Shown here: one piece after another, positions 1 through 8,930 of the stretch
How positions within the stretch are numbered: position 1 is the stretch's first letter
Layout: each line of letters starts with the position of its first letter
Source: Thiomicrospira sp.
Lineage (GTDB): Bacteria > Pseudomonadota > Gammaproteobacteria > Thiomicrospirales > Thiomicrospiraceae
NCBI GenBank assembly: GCA_030826915.1
Contig: JAUUDE010000046.1
Location: 1 to 51,610, forward strand
Reading direction: 5' to 3'
Length of the DNA: 51,610 bases
The notes under the pieces: model-generated
Databases searched by the model: none
The model's input: only the letters and a program-made list of their open reading frames with translations
What the model was told of the DNA's origin: nothing
Made by a program: the position numbers and the translations under genes

Positions 1-46
1 ACATGAACTGGGTATCTTTTAAACTAGGTAATAAATTGTGCGTAAT

Positions 47-63
47 ATTAACACAGTGTTAAT
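47..63. repeat. Short perfect inverted repeat downstream of greB
   Basis: ATTAACAC and GTGTTAAT face each other across a single base, just past the greB stop codon. A weaker AGCC/GGCT pair follows at about 69-86. Neither has a convincing T-run on the minus strand, so a terminator role is only possible. Nothing else is visible in the first 88 bases. Confidence 0.3.
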
Positions 64-88
64 GTAATTAGCCTTTGTTTATTGGCTT

Positions 89-568
89 TTATGCCTCTTT
101 TTCATAAGAAATATCGGTGACATACCACGCCTTTTTGCCTGTTGGTGTGGGTACGATCACTTCATCGTCTACCTGTTTGCCAATACAGGCACGTGCCATG
201 GGTGAGTCGATAGATATATAGTCTTTTTCACCATATATTTCTTCTGGGCCTACTATTCTGAACTTTAAGGTTTTGCCATCTATGTCTTCTAGCGCAACCC
301 AAGCACCAAAAAACACTTTGCCTTCTTGTTGCGGTTGGTATTTTACAATGGTGATTTGTTCTAGGGTTTTTCTTAAAAAACGAACACGGCGGTCTATTTC
401 TCTTAAACGGCGTTTGTTGTATTGGTAGTCTGCGTTTTCGGATCGGTCTCCCAAACTGGCTGCCCAAGTAACAATTTTGGTCACCGCTGGGCGTTCTTTA
501 CGCCAAAGTTCGTCCAGTTCGGCTTGCAGTTTTTTAAACCCTTGTTGGGTGATTAATTGCGTTTTCAT
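89..568 (-). CDS. greB: Transcription elongation factor GreB
   Basis: GreB binds the secondary channel of RNA polymerase and stimulates cleavage of the backtracked transcript end so that stalled complexes resume. The 159-residue length matches the family. Residues 1-77 form the N-terminal coiled coil, with the acidic tip residues D41 and E44 in LGDRSENADYQ, and residues 78-159 form the FKBP-like C-terminal domain with VFFGAWV and the SIDSPMARA signature. The stretch ENADYQYNKRRLREIDRRV is the GreB version rather than GreA; a separate GreA lies at 37668-38144. The gene appears to stand alone, reading away from the esterase gene on the same strand after a 158-bp gap. Confidence 0.97.
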   Translation of the reverse strand: MKTQLITQQGFKKLQAELDELWRKERPAVTKIVTWAASLGDRSENADYQYNKRRLREIDRRVRFLRKTLEQITIVKYQPQQEGKVFFGAWVALEDIDGKTLKFRIVGPEEIYGEKDYISIDSPMARACIGKQVDDEVIVPTPTGKKAWYVTDISYEKEA

Positions 569-726
569 ATTGCGGTTTACATTTAGTTTTATATTTTTTG
601 TTGCATTGGTTTTTTAAATTGGTTTTTAAACTGAGGTTTTAAATTGGGTTTTATCGTGCCTTTGTAAGGTAATACGTTTTGGGCATTAAACATGCAATTA
701 CTGTATTAATTACTGTATTAATTAGG

Positions 727-1368
727 CTATTGAATGGCTCCATGTTCTTTTAATTTGGCATCAATGGCCTGTGCCATTGCTTGGTAACCTTGTTGGTTAA
801 AGTGCACAAAATCGGATTTCATAGAGGGCCTTTTGATTAGGTTAGCTACTATGTCTTCTTCTAACGGAATATCAAATTCTTCGGCTAAATCGGCATAAAT
901 GTCTAGTGAGCTGCCAAAGAGTTTTTTCTCTGGTACACCTACTAATAGCACAGGTACGCCCTTTTGTTTGGCTATTTGCAACATACGTTTTAAGTTACTG
1001 TAAATCACGCCAACAGGCACTTTTTGCAAAACGTCATTACCACCTTCTAGTAAAATAACCAGGCCTGGGTTGTGCTCTTCTAAAACAGATTGAAAACGGG
1101 CCAACCCTTGCGCAGTGGTTTCACCAGAAATACCGGCATTGATGACTTTGTGGCGTGTTAAGTTGGCTAATACAGCTGGGTAACTTTGATTTTTGGTTAC
1201 CCCATAACCTGCGGTTAAGCTATCGCCAAAGGCCACAATTACATCTTCGGACTGCAGCGCAGGTAATTTAGCCCTGCTGCATGAGGTGAGTAACAGAGCA
1301 ACAATAATAATGCTTAAAAGCCATGTTACCAGGCCTGGTATGGTATTCTTTTTTATTTGATTACTCAT
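727..1368 (-). CDS. tesA: GDSL/SGNH esterase lipoprotein (TesA-like arylesterase/lysophospholipase)
   Basis: This is an SGNH-fold hydrolase acting on acyl esters or thioesters in the periplasm. Block I is FGDSLTAGYG with the nucleophile S50, block III is EGGNDVL with N111, and block V has D186 and H189 in DFVH. Unlike E. coli TesA, the N-terminus ends in a lipobox (LLTSC, cysteine 30) after a hydrophobic segment at residues 12-29, so the enzyme is probably a membrane-anchored lipoprotein. The sequence contains one exact and one near copy of the window's dispersed palindrome (1328-1339 and 1058-1069), both inside coding sequence. The specific substrate cannot be told from sequence. Confidence 0.85.
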   Translation of the reverse strand: MSNQIKKNTIPGLVTWLLSIIIVALLLTSCSRAKLPALQSEDVIVAFGDSLTAGYGVTKNQSYPAVLANLTRHKVINAGISGETTAQGLARFQSVLEEHNPGLVILLEGGNDVLQKVPVGVIYSNLKRMLQIAKQKGVPVLLVGVPEKKLFGSSLDIYADLAEEFDIPLEEDIVANLIKRPSMKSDFVHFNQQGYQAMAQAIDAKLKEHGAIQ

Positions 1369-1457
1369 GAATATTCCGTTTTACTTTTAATTGTAAAAAA
1401 CAAATTGAGGGCTTTGCACTTAAAAGCCACAAGTTATTTATTAAACAACTGCTATCT

Positions 1458-1733
1458 ATGTCTGTAAAAAACCGTATTAATCCTATTATTAAGCCATTAG
1501 CTTACACTTTATTTGCCCTTTCTGCCATTGCTTGGATTGGGGTTTTTATTATTCCTTTTTTGGACTTTAGTGTGGCCGAATCGGCGGGTATTATCACGGC
1601 CTTAATTGTTGTAGGCGAGGTGGCTTTTTATATTGCAATTTTGTTGTTGGGTAAACCTTTGTGGGAGAAGATGAAAGCCCATTTATTTGCTAAACTTCCA
1701 ACAGATATTACGGAAAAGAAAGACAAAAATTAA
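1458..1733 (+). CDS. Small two-TM membrane protein, transporter-suffix-like
   Basis: A 91-residue protein with two hydrophobic segments, about residues 13-34 and 42-64, joined by a short loop (FLDFSVAE), and a charged C-terminal tail (KMKAHLFAKLPTDITEKKDKN). The pattern, including EVAFYIAILLLGK after the second segment, resembles the small family described as a transporter suffix domain, which can be found fused to or near transporters. No clear ribosome-binding site precedes the ATG. It reads in the same direction as the parvulin gene 14 bp downstream and may be co-transcribed with it. Function unknown; the family assignment is from memory. Confidence 0.6.
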   Translation: MSVKNRINPIIKPLAYTLFALSAIAWIGVFIIPFLDFSVAESAGIITALIVVGEVAFYIAILLLGKPLWEKMKAHLFAKLPTDITEKKDKN

Positions 1734-1792
1734 TTTGCGCGGTATGGATGTTATTTGTATTTTTTACCGTTACACTCAAGGACAATTTAAAC

Positions 1793-2071
1793 ATGGCAAT
1801 GGCTTGCGCACGACATATTTTGGTAAAAACCAAAGAAGAAGCAGAAACACTTAAAAAGAAACTGGCAGGCGGTGCGGATTTTGGCACTTTAGCTAAAAAA
1901 CACTCTTTGTGTAGCTCGGCTAAAAAAGGGGGAAATTTAGGTGAGTTTAGACCAGGCCAGATGGTTAAGGCATTTGATAATGTGGTGTTTAAACTGCCTG
2001 TGCTAAAAGTTCACGGCCCTATCAAAACCAAGTTTGGTTTTCACTTAATTGAAACCATCTATCGAAGTTAA
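1793..2071 (+). CDS. ppiC: Parvulin-type peptidyl-prolyl cis-trans isomerase (PpiC)
   Basis: A single-domain parvulin of 92 residues that catalyses cis-trans isomerisation of X-proline bonds, without signal peptide and therefore likely cytoplasmic. It aligns along its whole length with E. coli PpiC: ARHILVK at the start, GGADFGTLAKKHS, GGNLGEFRPGQMV and the C-terminal FGFHLIETIYRS with the active-site histidine. An upstream in-frame ATG at 1748 exists, but the start at 1793 was chosen because AAGGA lies at 1778-1782, ten bases ahead, and because homologues begin here. Confidence 0.93.
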   Translation: MAMACARHILVKTKEEAETLKKKLAGGADFGTLAKKHSLCSSAKKGGNLGEFRPGQMVKAFDNVVFKLPVLKVHGPIKTKFGFHLIETIYRS

Positions 2072-2194
2072 CCGCTCATCCTGAACTTAAACATATAGGA
2101 AGCCGTAATTTCTGAATAGAGTTATAAATAGCTTTTATTAGAATAAATAAGAGTAATTTATTACCATTCTTAAAACTCTTTCGGATATTCAATA

Positions 2195-3331
2195 ATGCTC
2201 AGTTCTAAACCATGGTTATTTATAACCCTTATTCTTTCCCCTCTTGTTCTGTTTGGCATTTACCAATCCACTCAAATTGACTATCTCTACACTGTTAATT
2301 TAATATTTATTGGTGCGTTATTGGGCGCAACCTTAAATTACTTTCAGTATGGGTTTAGTAGCAGTTTTCGTTCACTTATTATGGATAAACGTACCGCTGG
2401 TATGCGTGCCATTATTTGGTTGTTGGCTGTTGTTATTGTGCTGTTTGCACCCCTGCTTGCATTACAAGGTTGGAACGAACAAACCTTTACGGGTTTTATT
2501 AGACCATTAAGCTTAGCTATTCCTATTGGGGCCTTTATATTTGGTATTGGTATGCAGATTGGTTGTGGTTGTACTTCTGGTACTCTAAACCGTGTTGGCC
2601 AGCTGCAAGCTCTGTCAGTGTCCACTCTTTCTTTTATGGTTGTAGGTGGCACTTTAGCCGCATTGACTTTTGGAGATTGGAGTACCTTGCCTGCCATTGA
2701 ACCGATTGCGTTTCAACGAGAATTTGGTTGGCTATTCGGTTTATTCATCCAACTGGCATTGTTAGCAGGCCTGTATCTGTTTTTAAAGCGTTTTGAGCAA
2801 CGTCATCATACTGATTATCAAGTTTTGTTTCATGCTAAAAAACGAATAAGTCATCCGTTTTTAATTGCCGCTATTAGCTTGGCCTTTTTAAATGCTTCGT
2901 TGCTGTTTATTTCAGGCACGCCTTGGTCAATTAGTTCTATCTTTCCATACTGGGGCACCCGTTTTATTGACTTTTTTGCTTTACCCTTTGATTGGACTTT
3001 TTGGGATTACAGTATGGAAAACACCACCCGAATGAATCAGGGGATATTTGAAAACACCATTAGCCTCACCACTATGGGCGTGATTTTAGGCGCGTTTTTG
3101 GTCTCGTTGCTCAAACCTAGAGTTAAGGTAGCCATTACAACCAAAGGTTTAATGGGAAGTATTATTGGAGGAACCATTATGGGCTTTGGAGCGGTGATGG
3201 CTTCTGGTTGCAATATTGGCGCTTTCTTTAGTGGTATTGCTTCAGGTAGCCTGCATGGTTGGGTTTGGTTTGTGTTTGCTCTGCTTGGTAATTTTATTGG
3301 CGTGGTTATTCGTAGACGTTTAGTTCAATAA
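2195..3331 (+). CDS. YeeE/YedE family membrane protein, TsuA-type thiosulfate transporter
   Basis: A 378-residue polytopic membrane protein of the YeeE/YedE family, whose characterised member TsuA imports thiosulfate by relaying it between conserved cysteines. Two related half-motifs are visible: GMQIGCGCTSGTL around C124 and C126, and VMASGCNIGAFFSGI around C339, each embedded in hydrophobic segments. This internal duplication and the cysteines are the family hallmark. In a sulfur oxidiser, thiosulfate uptake would be plausible, but no sox or other sulfur gene lies in the window, so the substrate remains inferred from family. One core palindrome CAGGCCTG lies in the gene at 2766-2773. Confidence 0.85.
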   Translation: MLSSKPWLFITLILSPLVLFGIYQSTQIDYLYTVNLIFIGALLGATLNYFQYGFSSSFRSLIMDKRTAGMRAIIWLLAVVIVLFAPLLALQGWNEQTFTGFIRPLSLAIPIGAFIFGIGMQIGCGCTSGTLNRVGQLQALSVSTLSFMVVGGTLAALTFGDWSTLPAIEPIAFQREFGWLFGLFIQLALLAGLYLFLKRFEQRHHTDYQVLFHAKKRISHPFLIAAISLAFLNASLLFISGTPWSISSIFPYWGTRFIDFFALPFDWTFWDYSMENTTRMNQGIFENTISLTTMGVILGAFLVSLLKPRVKVAITTKGLMGSIIGGTIMGFGAVMASGCNIGAFFSGIASGSLHGWVWFVFALLGNFIGVVIRRRLVQ

Positions 3332-3361
3332 AACAAACAGCCAAAAAACAATTATGAGTAA

Positions 3362-3379
3362 CACCAGGCAGGCCTGGTG
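3362..3379. terminator. Bidirectional hairpin between convergent transporter genes
   Basis: CACCAGG and CCTGGTG pair over a four-base loop, followed on the plus strand by TTTTAAA. It lies between the convergent stops at 3331 and 3389 and contains the CAGGCCTG core of the dispersed palindrome at 3369-3376. Confidence 0.6.
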
Positions 3380-3388
3380 GTTTTAAAC

Positions 3389-4294
3389 TTATTTGAGCTT
3401 ATCTTTATTTTGCCAATAGCTGGCAAAAATAGAGCCTGATAAATTATGCCAAATACTAAATAAAGCCCCTGGCAACGCACTGACAGCACTAAAGTATTTA
3501 ATGGCTAAAGCAACACTTAACCCCGAGTTTTGCATACCAACTTCAATGGCAACCGTTCGGGCAATAACAGAGTTGTAACCCAACTTTCTTGCCAGAATAT
3601 AACCCGAAAACAGGCCAATAAGATTATGCAGTGTCACCGCAAGCATTAACGACCATGCAACCGTGGCAAGGTTATTGGCATTAAGCGCCACCACTATGGC
3701 AATAATTAATAAGATAACGGCCATTGAAAATACAGGAAATAACGGCAAAAACTTTTGAATTTTATTGTGAAATAAGGCGTTAATTACCATACCAATCAAT
3801 AAGGGTGCAAGAATTAACTTAACCAACATCATGAGCATTGAAATAACGGGAACATCTACCGATTGCCCGAGATAGAGCCACGTTAATAAAGGTAATAAAA
3901 CCACCGCCGCCAAGGTGGATACAATGGTCATACTCACCGATAACGCAACATCACCTTTGGCTAAGTACGCCATAACATTAGACGCGGTTCCACCTGCGGT
4001 AGCCCCCACTAGCATCATACCTATGGTTAACTCTAAAGAGAGCCCAAATAGCATAGAAAGCAACCAGGCTGTAAGCGGCATAATAATAAATTGTATTGCC
4101 ACACCCAGGCCAACCACCATACGGTGTTTCCAGACTTGAATAAAGTCTTGCCAACTCAGCGTTAAACCCATGCCAAGCATGACTGCCATTAACAAAGGTA
4201 CAATCAGTGATTTTAAATCAACAAACCAATGAGGAAATGCCACGGCAATGACGCTGATAATGACGGCCCAAATTGGAAACGCTAACAATAACAT
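3389..4294 (-). CDS. Bile acid:sodium symporter (BASS) family transporter
   Basis: A 301-residue polytopic membrane protein with about nine hydrophobic segments, typical of the BASS/SLC10 fold of sodium-coupled organic-anion transporters. Recognisable elements are GATAGGTASNVMAYLAKGDVALS in the first helix crossing region and EVGMQNSGLSVALA in the second, the two sodium-site motifs. Bacterial members move varied substrates (pantoate, 2-keto acids, glucosinolates in plants), so the substrate cannot be named. It is followed downstream by a hairpin shared with the thiosulfate transporter gene, and preceded by the DUF445 gene on the same strand with a 34-bp gap, so the two may form one unit. Confidence 0.85.
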   Translation of the reverse strand: MLLLAFPIWAVIISVIAVAFPHWFVDLKSLIVPLLMAVMLGMGLTLSWQDFIQVWKHRMVVGLGVAIQFIIMPLTAWLLSMLFGLSLELTIGMMLVGATAGGTASNVMAYLAKGDVALSVSMTIVSTLAAVVLLPLLTWLYLGQSVDVPVISMLMMLVKLILAPLLIGMVINALFHNKIQKFLPLFPVFSMAVILLIIAIVVALNANNLATVAWSLMLAVTLHNLIGLFSGYILARKLGYNSVIARTVAIEVGMQNSGLSVALAIKYFSAVSALPGALFSIWHNLSGSIFASYWQNKDKLK

Positions 4295-4328
4295 CGCAAC
4301 TCTTTATTCTTTGGTAGGTAATGAAAAA

Positions 4329-5039
4329 CTACAGCGTATTCATTAATAAAGCGGAGGCCAAACCAATTAAACCACCAAATACACCACCCCAAACCACAAG
4401 CCAGCCTAGGTGTTCTTTAATCATCTGTTGTACCATCTGTTTAACCAAATCAGGCGTTAACTCTTGCAGTCGGGCATCAATAATTTCTGCAACTTTGGCA
4501 CGAATATCGGCCATAACATCGGGTTGATCCATCTCTTCTTGAAGCAAGGCATGAAACGACTCTTTTTGTGTCATTTCGATAAGCGAGCTTTTCATATTTT
4601 TAACAAAGGGTTCTTTTAAAGGCGTTAAGGCGTCTGCCCCGCCAAACATCCCTAACATTGAACCAAAAGAAGAGTTCATAATCACTTCAACCAACTTATC
4701 ATAGGAGGGTGTTAAATCGACTTTTTCAATTACTGGCTGTAAATCAAACTTTGACTCTTTGGCACTGGCGGACACAAAACGGTCTATATTCTCTTGCGTA
4801 AAAAACTGCTCCATCATCAGATTTTTAATGGCTTCTTTAAAGGCTTCAAAACGATTTGGAATCACGCCAGAACCGACCAGGCCTGGTACCTTTTCAAATA
4901 ACATATAAATTGCCAACCAGTTAGTTAATGCGCCTGAAAGAGCAAATAAACCCACCATTAATACTAAATTATTGGCTAAAACATAACCTAATACCAAAAT
5001 TGCTAAAGCAACTAGATTTGTGATTTGAGACTTATTCAT
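4329..5039 (-). CDS. DUF445 family inner-membrane protein
   Basis: 236 residues. The N-terminus has two hydrophobic segments (about residues 8-24 and 28-45) with GALTNWLAIYMLFEKVPG and GVIPNRFEAFKEAI, the signature of the DUF445/YheB-YjiN type family; a long soluble helical region follows, and a final hydrophobic segment (WLVVWGGVFGGLIGLASALL) ends the protein. The family has no established function. GGAG lies 10 bases ahead of the start. An exact copy of ACCAGGCCTGGT sits inside the coding sequence at 4876-4887, encoding part of VPGLVGSG, so the palindrome is tolerated in a conserved stretch. Confidence 0.8.
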   Translation of the reverse strand: MNKSQITNLVALAILVLGYVLANNLVLMVGLFALSGALTNWLAIYMLFEKVPGLVGSGVIPNRFEAFKEAIKNLMMEQFFTQENIDRFVSASAKESKFDLQPVIEKVDLTPSYDKLVEVIMNSSFGSMLGMFGGADALTPLKEPFVKNMKSSLIEMTQKESFHALLQEEMDQPDVMADIRAKVAEIIDARLQELTPDLVKQMVQQMIKEHLGWLVVWGGVFGGLIGLASALLMNTL

Positions 5040-5087
5040 TGAGAAATAGCTCCATTATTTTATATTTGAAATAAATTAGAAGGGAGG

Positions 5088-5471
5088 TTAAGAGCGTTGT
5101 TCAGCAACCACAAAGGCAACGGTATGGTGTTTTTCGTCACTGACACTGATTGCCCAATGGGTAATACCGAGTTCGTTGGATTTATCAAGCGTTGAACCAG
5201 CTAGAAGCAAAATTGGTTGCCCACTCTCTTTGTGCCCAATAGTCATATCTTTAAAGCGAACACCTTTGGCAATACCCGTTCCGAGAGCTTTGGAAACCGC
5301 TTCTTTTAATGCCCAACGTTTTGCCAAAAAACGCTCTGGATAGAGTTGGTGTTCAAACTCTTTAAGCTCAACATCCGATAATAGACGTTCGGCAAATGCG
5401 TGCTTTTGTTTGATGTAAACCTTTTCTATTCGGTTCACATCAACAATGTCTGTTCCAACACCAACTATCAT
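5088..5471 (-). CDS. acpS: Holo-[acyl-carrier-protein] synthase AcpS
   Basis: Transfers the 4'-phosphopantetheine arm of CoA to the serine of apo-ACP, activating it for fatty-acid synthesis. The 127-residue length is normal. Magnesium ligands are visible as D8 in GVGTDIV and E57 in RWALKEAVSKALGTG, the family signature, with K61 following. The ATG lies only 8 bases after the pdxJ stop codon with no separate ribosome-binding site, so translation is probably coupled to pdxJ. It is the last gene of the long minus-strand run that starts with rseC. Confidence 0.97.
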   Translation of the reverse strand: MIVGVGTDIVDVNRIEKVYIKQKHAFAERLLSDVELKEFEHQLYPERFLAKRWALKEAVSKALGTGIAKGVRFKDMTIGHKESGQPILLLAGSTLDKSNELGITHWAISVSDEKHHTVAFVVAEQRS

Positions 5472-5479
5472 GTGTAAAG

Positions 5480-6229
5480 CTAGTCTTGTAGATAGGCGTT
5501 TTGACGCGCTTCAATCATTAAACGCTTCATCTCTTTTACCGCTTCAGGCAGCCCTGAATACACCGCCTGAGAGATAATGGCGTGACCAATATTCAGTTCT
5601 TCAATTTCTTTCATAGCAGCAATAGGTTGAACATTATGATAGTGTAAACCGTGACCTGCATTGACCACTAAACCTAAACCATTTGCATAACGAGCGGCTT
5701 GTTGAAGGCGATTAATTTCAGCCTGTACTTCGGCTTGTTTTTCTAATTCAGCATAGGTACCGGTATGCAGTTCAATCACTGGCGCGCCCACTTCCTTAGC
5801 TGCGGCAATTTGTGTTTCTTCTGGATCAATAAACAGAGAGACTCTGCACCCTGCTTCGGCTAAACGAGTGCAAACATCGGTCAACCATTCTTTTTGCCCG
5901 GCTACGTCCAACCCGCCTTCGGTGGTTAACTCTTCACGTTTTTCAGGCACCAGACAAACATCTTCCGGCTTTTGCTGAATGGCGATTTGCACCATCTCTT
6001 CAGTAGCGGCCATCTCTAAATTCACTTTAGTTTGGCGAACAGCCGAAATGCGAATCACATCTTCATCTTGAATATGACGACGGTCTTCACGTAAATGCAA
6101 TGTAATACTGTCTGCGCCCGCCATCTCAGCATCAAGCGCGGCCTTTATCGGGTCTGGATAGCGTGTTCCTCGTGCTTGACGTAACGTTGCAACATGATCA
6201 ATATTCAAACCTAAATAAATCGGATTCAT
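5480..6229 (-). CDS. pdxJ: Pyridoxine 5'-phosphate synthase PdxJ
   Basis: Condenses 1-deoxy-xylulose 5-phosphate with 3-amino-1-hydroxyacetone phosphate to make pyridoxine 5'-phosphate, the ring-closing step of vitamin B6 synthesis. The TIM-barrel protein carries [17 protein letters not shown] at the N-terminus, the HLREDRRHI active-site loop, [16 protein letters not shown] and [10 protein letters not shown]. Two ATG codons lie six bases apart; the inner one at 6229 is chosen because AAGGA directly abuts the outer one and stands six bases ahead of the inner. pdxJ-acpS adjacency downstream of recO is typical of gammaproteobacteria. Confidence 0.96.
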   Translation of the reverse strand: MNPIYLGLNIDHVATLRQARGTRYPDPIKAALDAEMAGADSITLHLREDRRHIQDEDVIRISAVRQTKVNLEMAATEEMVQIAIQQKPEDVCLVPEKREELTTEGGLDVAGQKEWLTDVCTRLAEAGCRVSLFIDPEETQIAAAKEVGAPVIELHTGTYAELEKQAEVQAEINRLQQAARYANGLGLVVNAGHGLHYHNVQPIAAMKEIEELNIGHAIISQAVYSGLPEAVKEMKRLMIEARQNAYLQD

Positions 6230-6389
6230 TAACATTCCTTGAAACTAAAATAAAAATAAAACTAAACCTAAAATGGCTATAGAGCTAACTATAACTGAGT
6301 ATTATCACCGTTTACAGGCGAAATATCACGCGTGAATTAGCAAAGACTATGTTTTTTTAAACTGCCCGGCAGTGAAAGCTTTGCGTGTA

Positions 6390-7109
6390 TTACCTGAATA
6401 GTTCACGAGTCATAATCGGTTTGTTGCCTAAGTATTCAGCCAATACCGTTCTAAACAAACGTTTTAATTGAGGTAAGCAGGCCTCGCAATAACGCATTTC
6501 GGTGAGGGCTAACAAACATTCCCCTTGAATCAAGACACCCTTCTGTTGGCTATCCAAACTAGACAATACCGCTCCGTACTGAGGGTAAAAATAATAACTT
6601 TCTTCAGAAAGAATAGGGTGTTGATGAATGTCTTCATCACACATTAACCCGTGACCCAGTTCTGATAACAGCTGAAATTCAAATTGACGAAGTGACCAGG
6701 CCTGGTCATTACGCTGTTTGGCAGCTAATAACTGGTATAACGTTTGTTGGTAGATTTCAAACAGGGCTTCAATTGCCACTTGTGGGAACAGCAAACGATA
6801 CAAAATTTCATTGACATACAAACCACAAATATTTGCCTCCGCTTGCAGCGGAAAACGCAATGAAGACATCTCTATATTTTGAATACTGAGCAGGTCAGAT
6901 TGGTTATTGGGTTTTTCTCGCCACTGAAGAGAAAGTTGTTGAAACGGCTGTAACATGGCGCTTTTTTGCGACGCACTTTTACGCCCCCCTCTCACACCAC
7001 GAACCACACCGTTGACCTTGCCATATTCTGGCGTTAAAAAAGTCACTAAGGCACTGGTTTCTCTATATGGACGAGAGTGAAGAACAAAAGCAGGCTGTTC
7101 TATGTGCAT
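6390..7109 (-). CDS. recO: DNA repair protein RecO
   Basis: RecO works with RecR and RecF in loading RecA onto SSB-coated gaps and anneals single strands. The 239-residue protein has the N-terminal OB-fold (residues 1-80, starting MHIEQPAFVLHSRPYRETSALVT, with EYGKVNGVVRGVRGGRK) and a helical C-terminal domain with an FE-QLL-ELG motif. Identification also rests on the era-recO-pdxJ order. The start lies 14 bases past the era stop. An exact 12-mer within a 16-bp perfect palindrome (6693-6708) falls in the coding sequence. Confidence 0.93.
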   Translation of the reverse strand: MHIEQPAFVLHSRPYRETSALVTFLTPEYGKVNGVVRGVRGGRKSASQKSAMLQPFQQLSLQWREKPNNQSDLLSIQNIEMSSLRFPLQAEANICGLYVNEILYRLLFPQVAIEALFEIYQQTLYQLLAAKQRNDQAWSLRQFEFQLLSELGHGLMCDEDIHQHPILSEESYYFYPQYGAVLSSLDSQQKGVLIQGECLLALTEMRYCEACLPQLKRLFRTVLAEYLGNKPIMTRELFR

Positions 7110-7123
7110 AGCCGCCTACTTTA

Positions 7124-8095
7124 TTAACTTGAATAGTTGTCGTCGTACCCTAAACTAGCCAAAGCACGAGCATCGTCAGACCAATTTTCTTTAACCTTAA
7201 CCCAAAGTTCAAGGTGAACACGTCCATCTAATAAAGCAATAAGGTCTTTACGAGCTTGAATACCCATGTTCTTAATGAGGTCGCCTTTTTTACCAATAAC
7301 AATCTGCTTTTGACCTTTACGTTCCACCAAAATGAGCGCATTAATCAACCAGCGACCTTCTTCTTGGTCATATTTAAACTGTTCAATTTCAACGGTAGAA
7401 CCATAAGGCACTTCTTCACCTAAGGTACGCATTAATTTTTCACGAATAATTTCCGCCGCTAAAAAGCGTTGCGAACGATCTGTTACGTACTCTTCTGGAA
7501 AAATCATGTCCTGATTGGGTAGATACTTAAGCACTTCTTTTTTAACTAAATCTAGCCCACTTTTCTTATAGGCAGAGATAGGAATAAGCGTGTCCATACT
7601 GACGTTTTCACCCACTTCTTGCATAAACGGGAAAAGCGCTTCTTTGTTTTTGTAGTTATCGATTTTATTCATTAAAACCACAACTGGCGTATCAATGCCT
7701 TTTAGTTTTTTAGCAACCGCGGCATCTTCTTTGGTCCAACGTCCAGCTTCTACCACAAACAAAATCACGTCCACATCAGCAAAAGCACTGTTGGCCGTGC
7801 GGTTCATATAATCGTTAATGGATTTTTCACCCCCTAGGTGCATACCTGGGGTGTCTACATAAACAATTTGGTGCTGTGCCGTTGTATAAATACCGTGAAT
7901 TCGGTGGCGTGTAGTTTGCGGCTTATGTGATGTGATACTGAGCTTTTGACCAAGTAACTCATTCATAATAGTGGATTTACCCACATTTGGACGCCCAATT
8001 ACTGCTGCAAAACCCGCTTGATAATTGGTTGATTCTGCCGAATCAGTATTACTTTTAGCTAAAATTTCTTCTAAAGATAGTTCGTTATCTGTCAT
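7124..8095 (-). CDS. era: GTPase Era
   Basis: Essential GTPase that binds the 3' end of 16S rRNA and checks 30S maturation. G1 is GRPNVGKST (residues 34-42), G3 DTPG (81-84), G4 NKID (143-146), and a C-terminal KH domain carries IGKKGDLIKNMG near residue 270. At 323 residues it is about 20 longer than E. coli Era because of an acidic N-terminal extension (residues 1-25). It sits between rnc and recO as usual, but the gap to rnc is 123 bp instead of the common overlap, and that gap holds a copy of the dispersed palindrome. Confidence 0.97.
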   Translation of the reverse strand: MTDNELSLEEILAKSNTDSAESTNYQAGFAAVIGRPNVGKSTIMNELLGQKLSITSHKPQTTRHRIHGIYTTAQHQIVYVDTPGMHLGGEKSINDYMNRTANSAFADVDVILFVVEAGRWTKEDAAVAKKLKGIDTPVVVLMNKIDNYKNKEALFPFMQEVGENVSMDTLIPISAYKKSGLDLVKKEVLKYLPNQDMIFPEEYVTDRSQRFLAAEIIREKLMRTLGEEVPYGSTVEIEQFKYDQEEGRWLINALILVERKGQKQIVIGKKGDLIKNMGIQARKDLIALLDGRVHLELWVKVKENWSDDARALASLGYDDNYSS

Positions 8096-8172
8096 GACTT
8101 TCTCAATTTAATCACATAGTTATGTAATTAATTATAATGTGCTTGATATTAATTTGGTCAAAGAAATACAAA

Positions 8173-8188
8173 TAACCAGGCCTGGTTA
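8173..8188. repeat. 16-bp perfect palindrome containing ACCAGGCCTGGT, era-rnc gap
   Basis: TAACCAGG pairs with CCTGGTTA with no spacer. It lies between the minus-strand rnc stop and era start, interrupting a normally tight operon. Member of the window-wide palindrome family. Confidence 0.85.
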
Positions 8189-8218
8189 GTTGTTTTGATG
8201 ATTTTTTTACTAGGCCGT

Positions 8219-8929
8219 TTATAACTGACCTAAAGCTTCTAAAGCAATTTCAGCCGCTTTTTGTTCTGCTTTTCTGCGGTTAGTGGCAATGGCTTCAAAT
8301 TTAGAATTTAACTTACCAACATAACATGAAACGGTAAATTCTTGGTCATGTGCCGCACCATTGACACTAATAATAGAGTATTCAGGCAAATCTGCATTTT
8401 GAGACTGCAAATATTCTTGCAAGCGCGTTTTAGGGTCTTTGCCTACTTTTTTAGGGTCTAATTCTGCCAAACGTTTACTGTAAAAACGGGTTACCAACTG
8501 TCTGCAAGCGTCTAAGCCACCATCCTCGTATACAGAAGCAATGATCGCTTCAACCGCATCAGCAATAATGGAGTCTCGTCTAAAACCGCCACTTTTTAAC
8601 TCTCCAGGCCCTAATACTAAATAATCGCTTAATTGATATTCTCTACCAATAATTGCCAAAGTGTCACCTTTAACAAGATGAGCTCTAACACGGCTCATAT
8701 CACCTTCTGGCAGTTTGTTAAACTGATGAAACAAGGCATCTGCAATCATAAAGTTAACTAAACTATCACCTAAAAACTCTAAACGTTCATTATTTACCGC
8801 ACCCATACTACGGTGCGTAAGAGCATGCTGTAAAACAGAGATATCATTATATTGATAGCCCAGTTTTTTCGCTAACTGCTCTAATTTTGCGATACGTTCA
8901 ACAGTGAGTTTTTTGGTCTGTTTAGCCAT
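8219..8929 (-). CDS. rnc: Ribonuclease III
   Basis: Double-strand-specific endoribonuclease that processes rRNA precursors and structured mRNAs. The catalytic domain shows the signature NERLEFLGDSLV (residues 48-58) and DAVEAIIASVYEDGG; the double-stranded RNA-binding domain takes up roughly residues 160-235 and ends with KAAEIALEAL. An in-frame TTG at 8938 would overlap lepB, but the ATG at 8929 is preferred: it starts one base after the lepB stop, has AGGG ten bases upstream, and gives a family-typical 236 residues. Confidence 0.96.
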   Translation of the reverse strand: MAKQTKKLTVERIAKLEQLAKKLGYQYNDISVLQHALTHRSMGAVNNERLEFLGDSLVNFMIADALFHQFNKLPEGDMSRVRAHLVKGDTLAIIGREYQLSDYLVLGPGELKSGGFRRDSIIADAVEAIIASVYEDGGLDACRQLVTRFYSKRLAELDPKKVGKDPKTRLQEYLQSQNADLPEYSIISVNGAAHDQEFTVSCYVGKLNSKFEAIATNRRKAEQKAAEIALEALGQL

Positions 8930-8930
8930 T

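Noticed and set aside
1-11. ACATGAACTGG at the window start matches the junction at 51497-51507
   Set aside because: Same orientation rather than the inverted one expected of an IS right end, and the match ends after 11 bases; probably chance.
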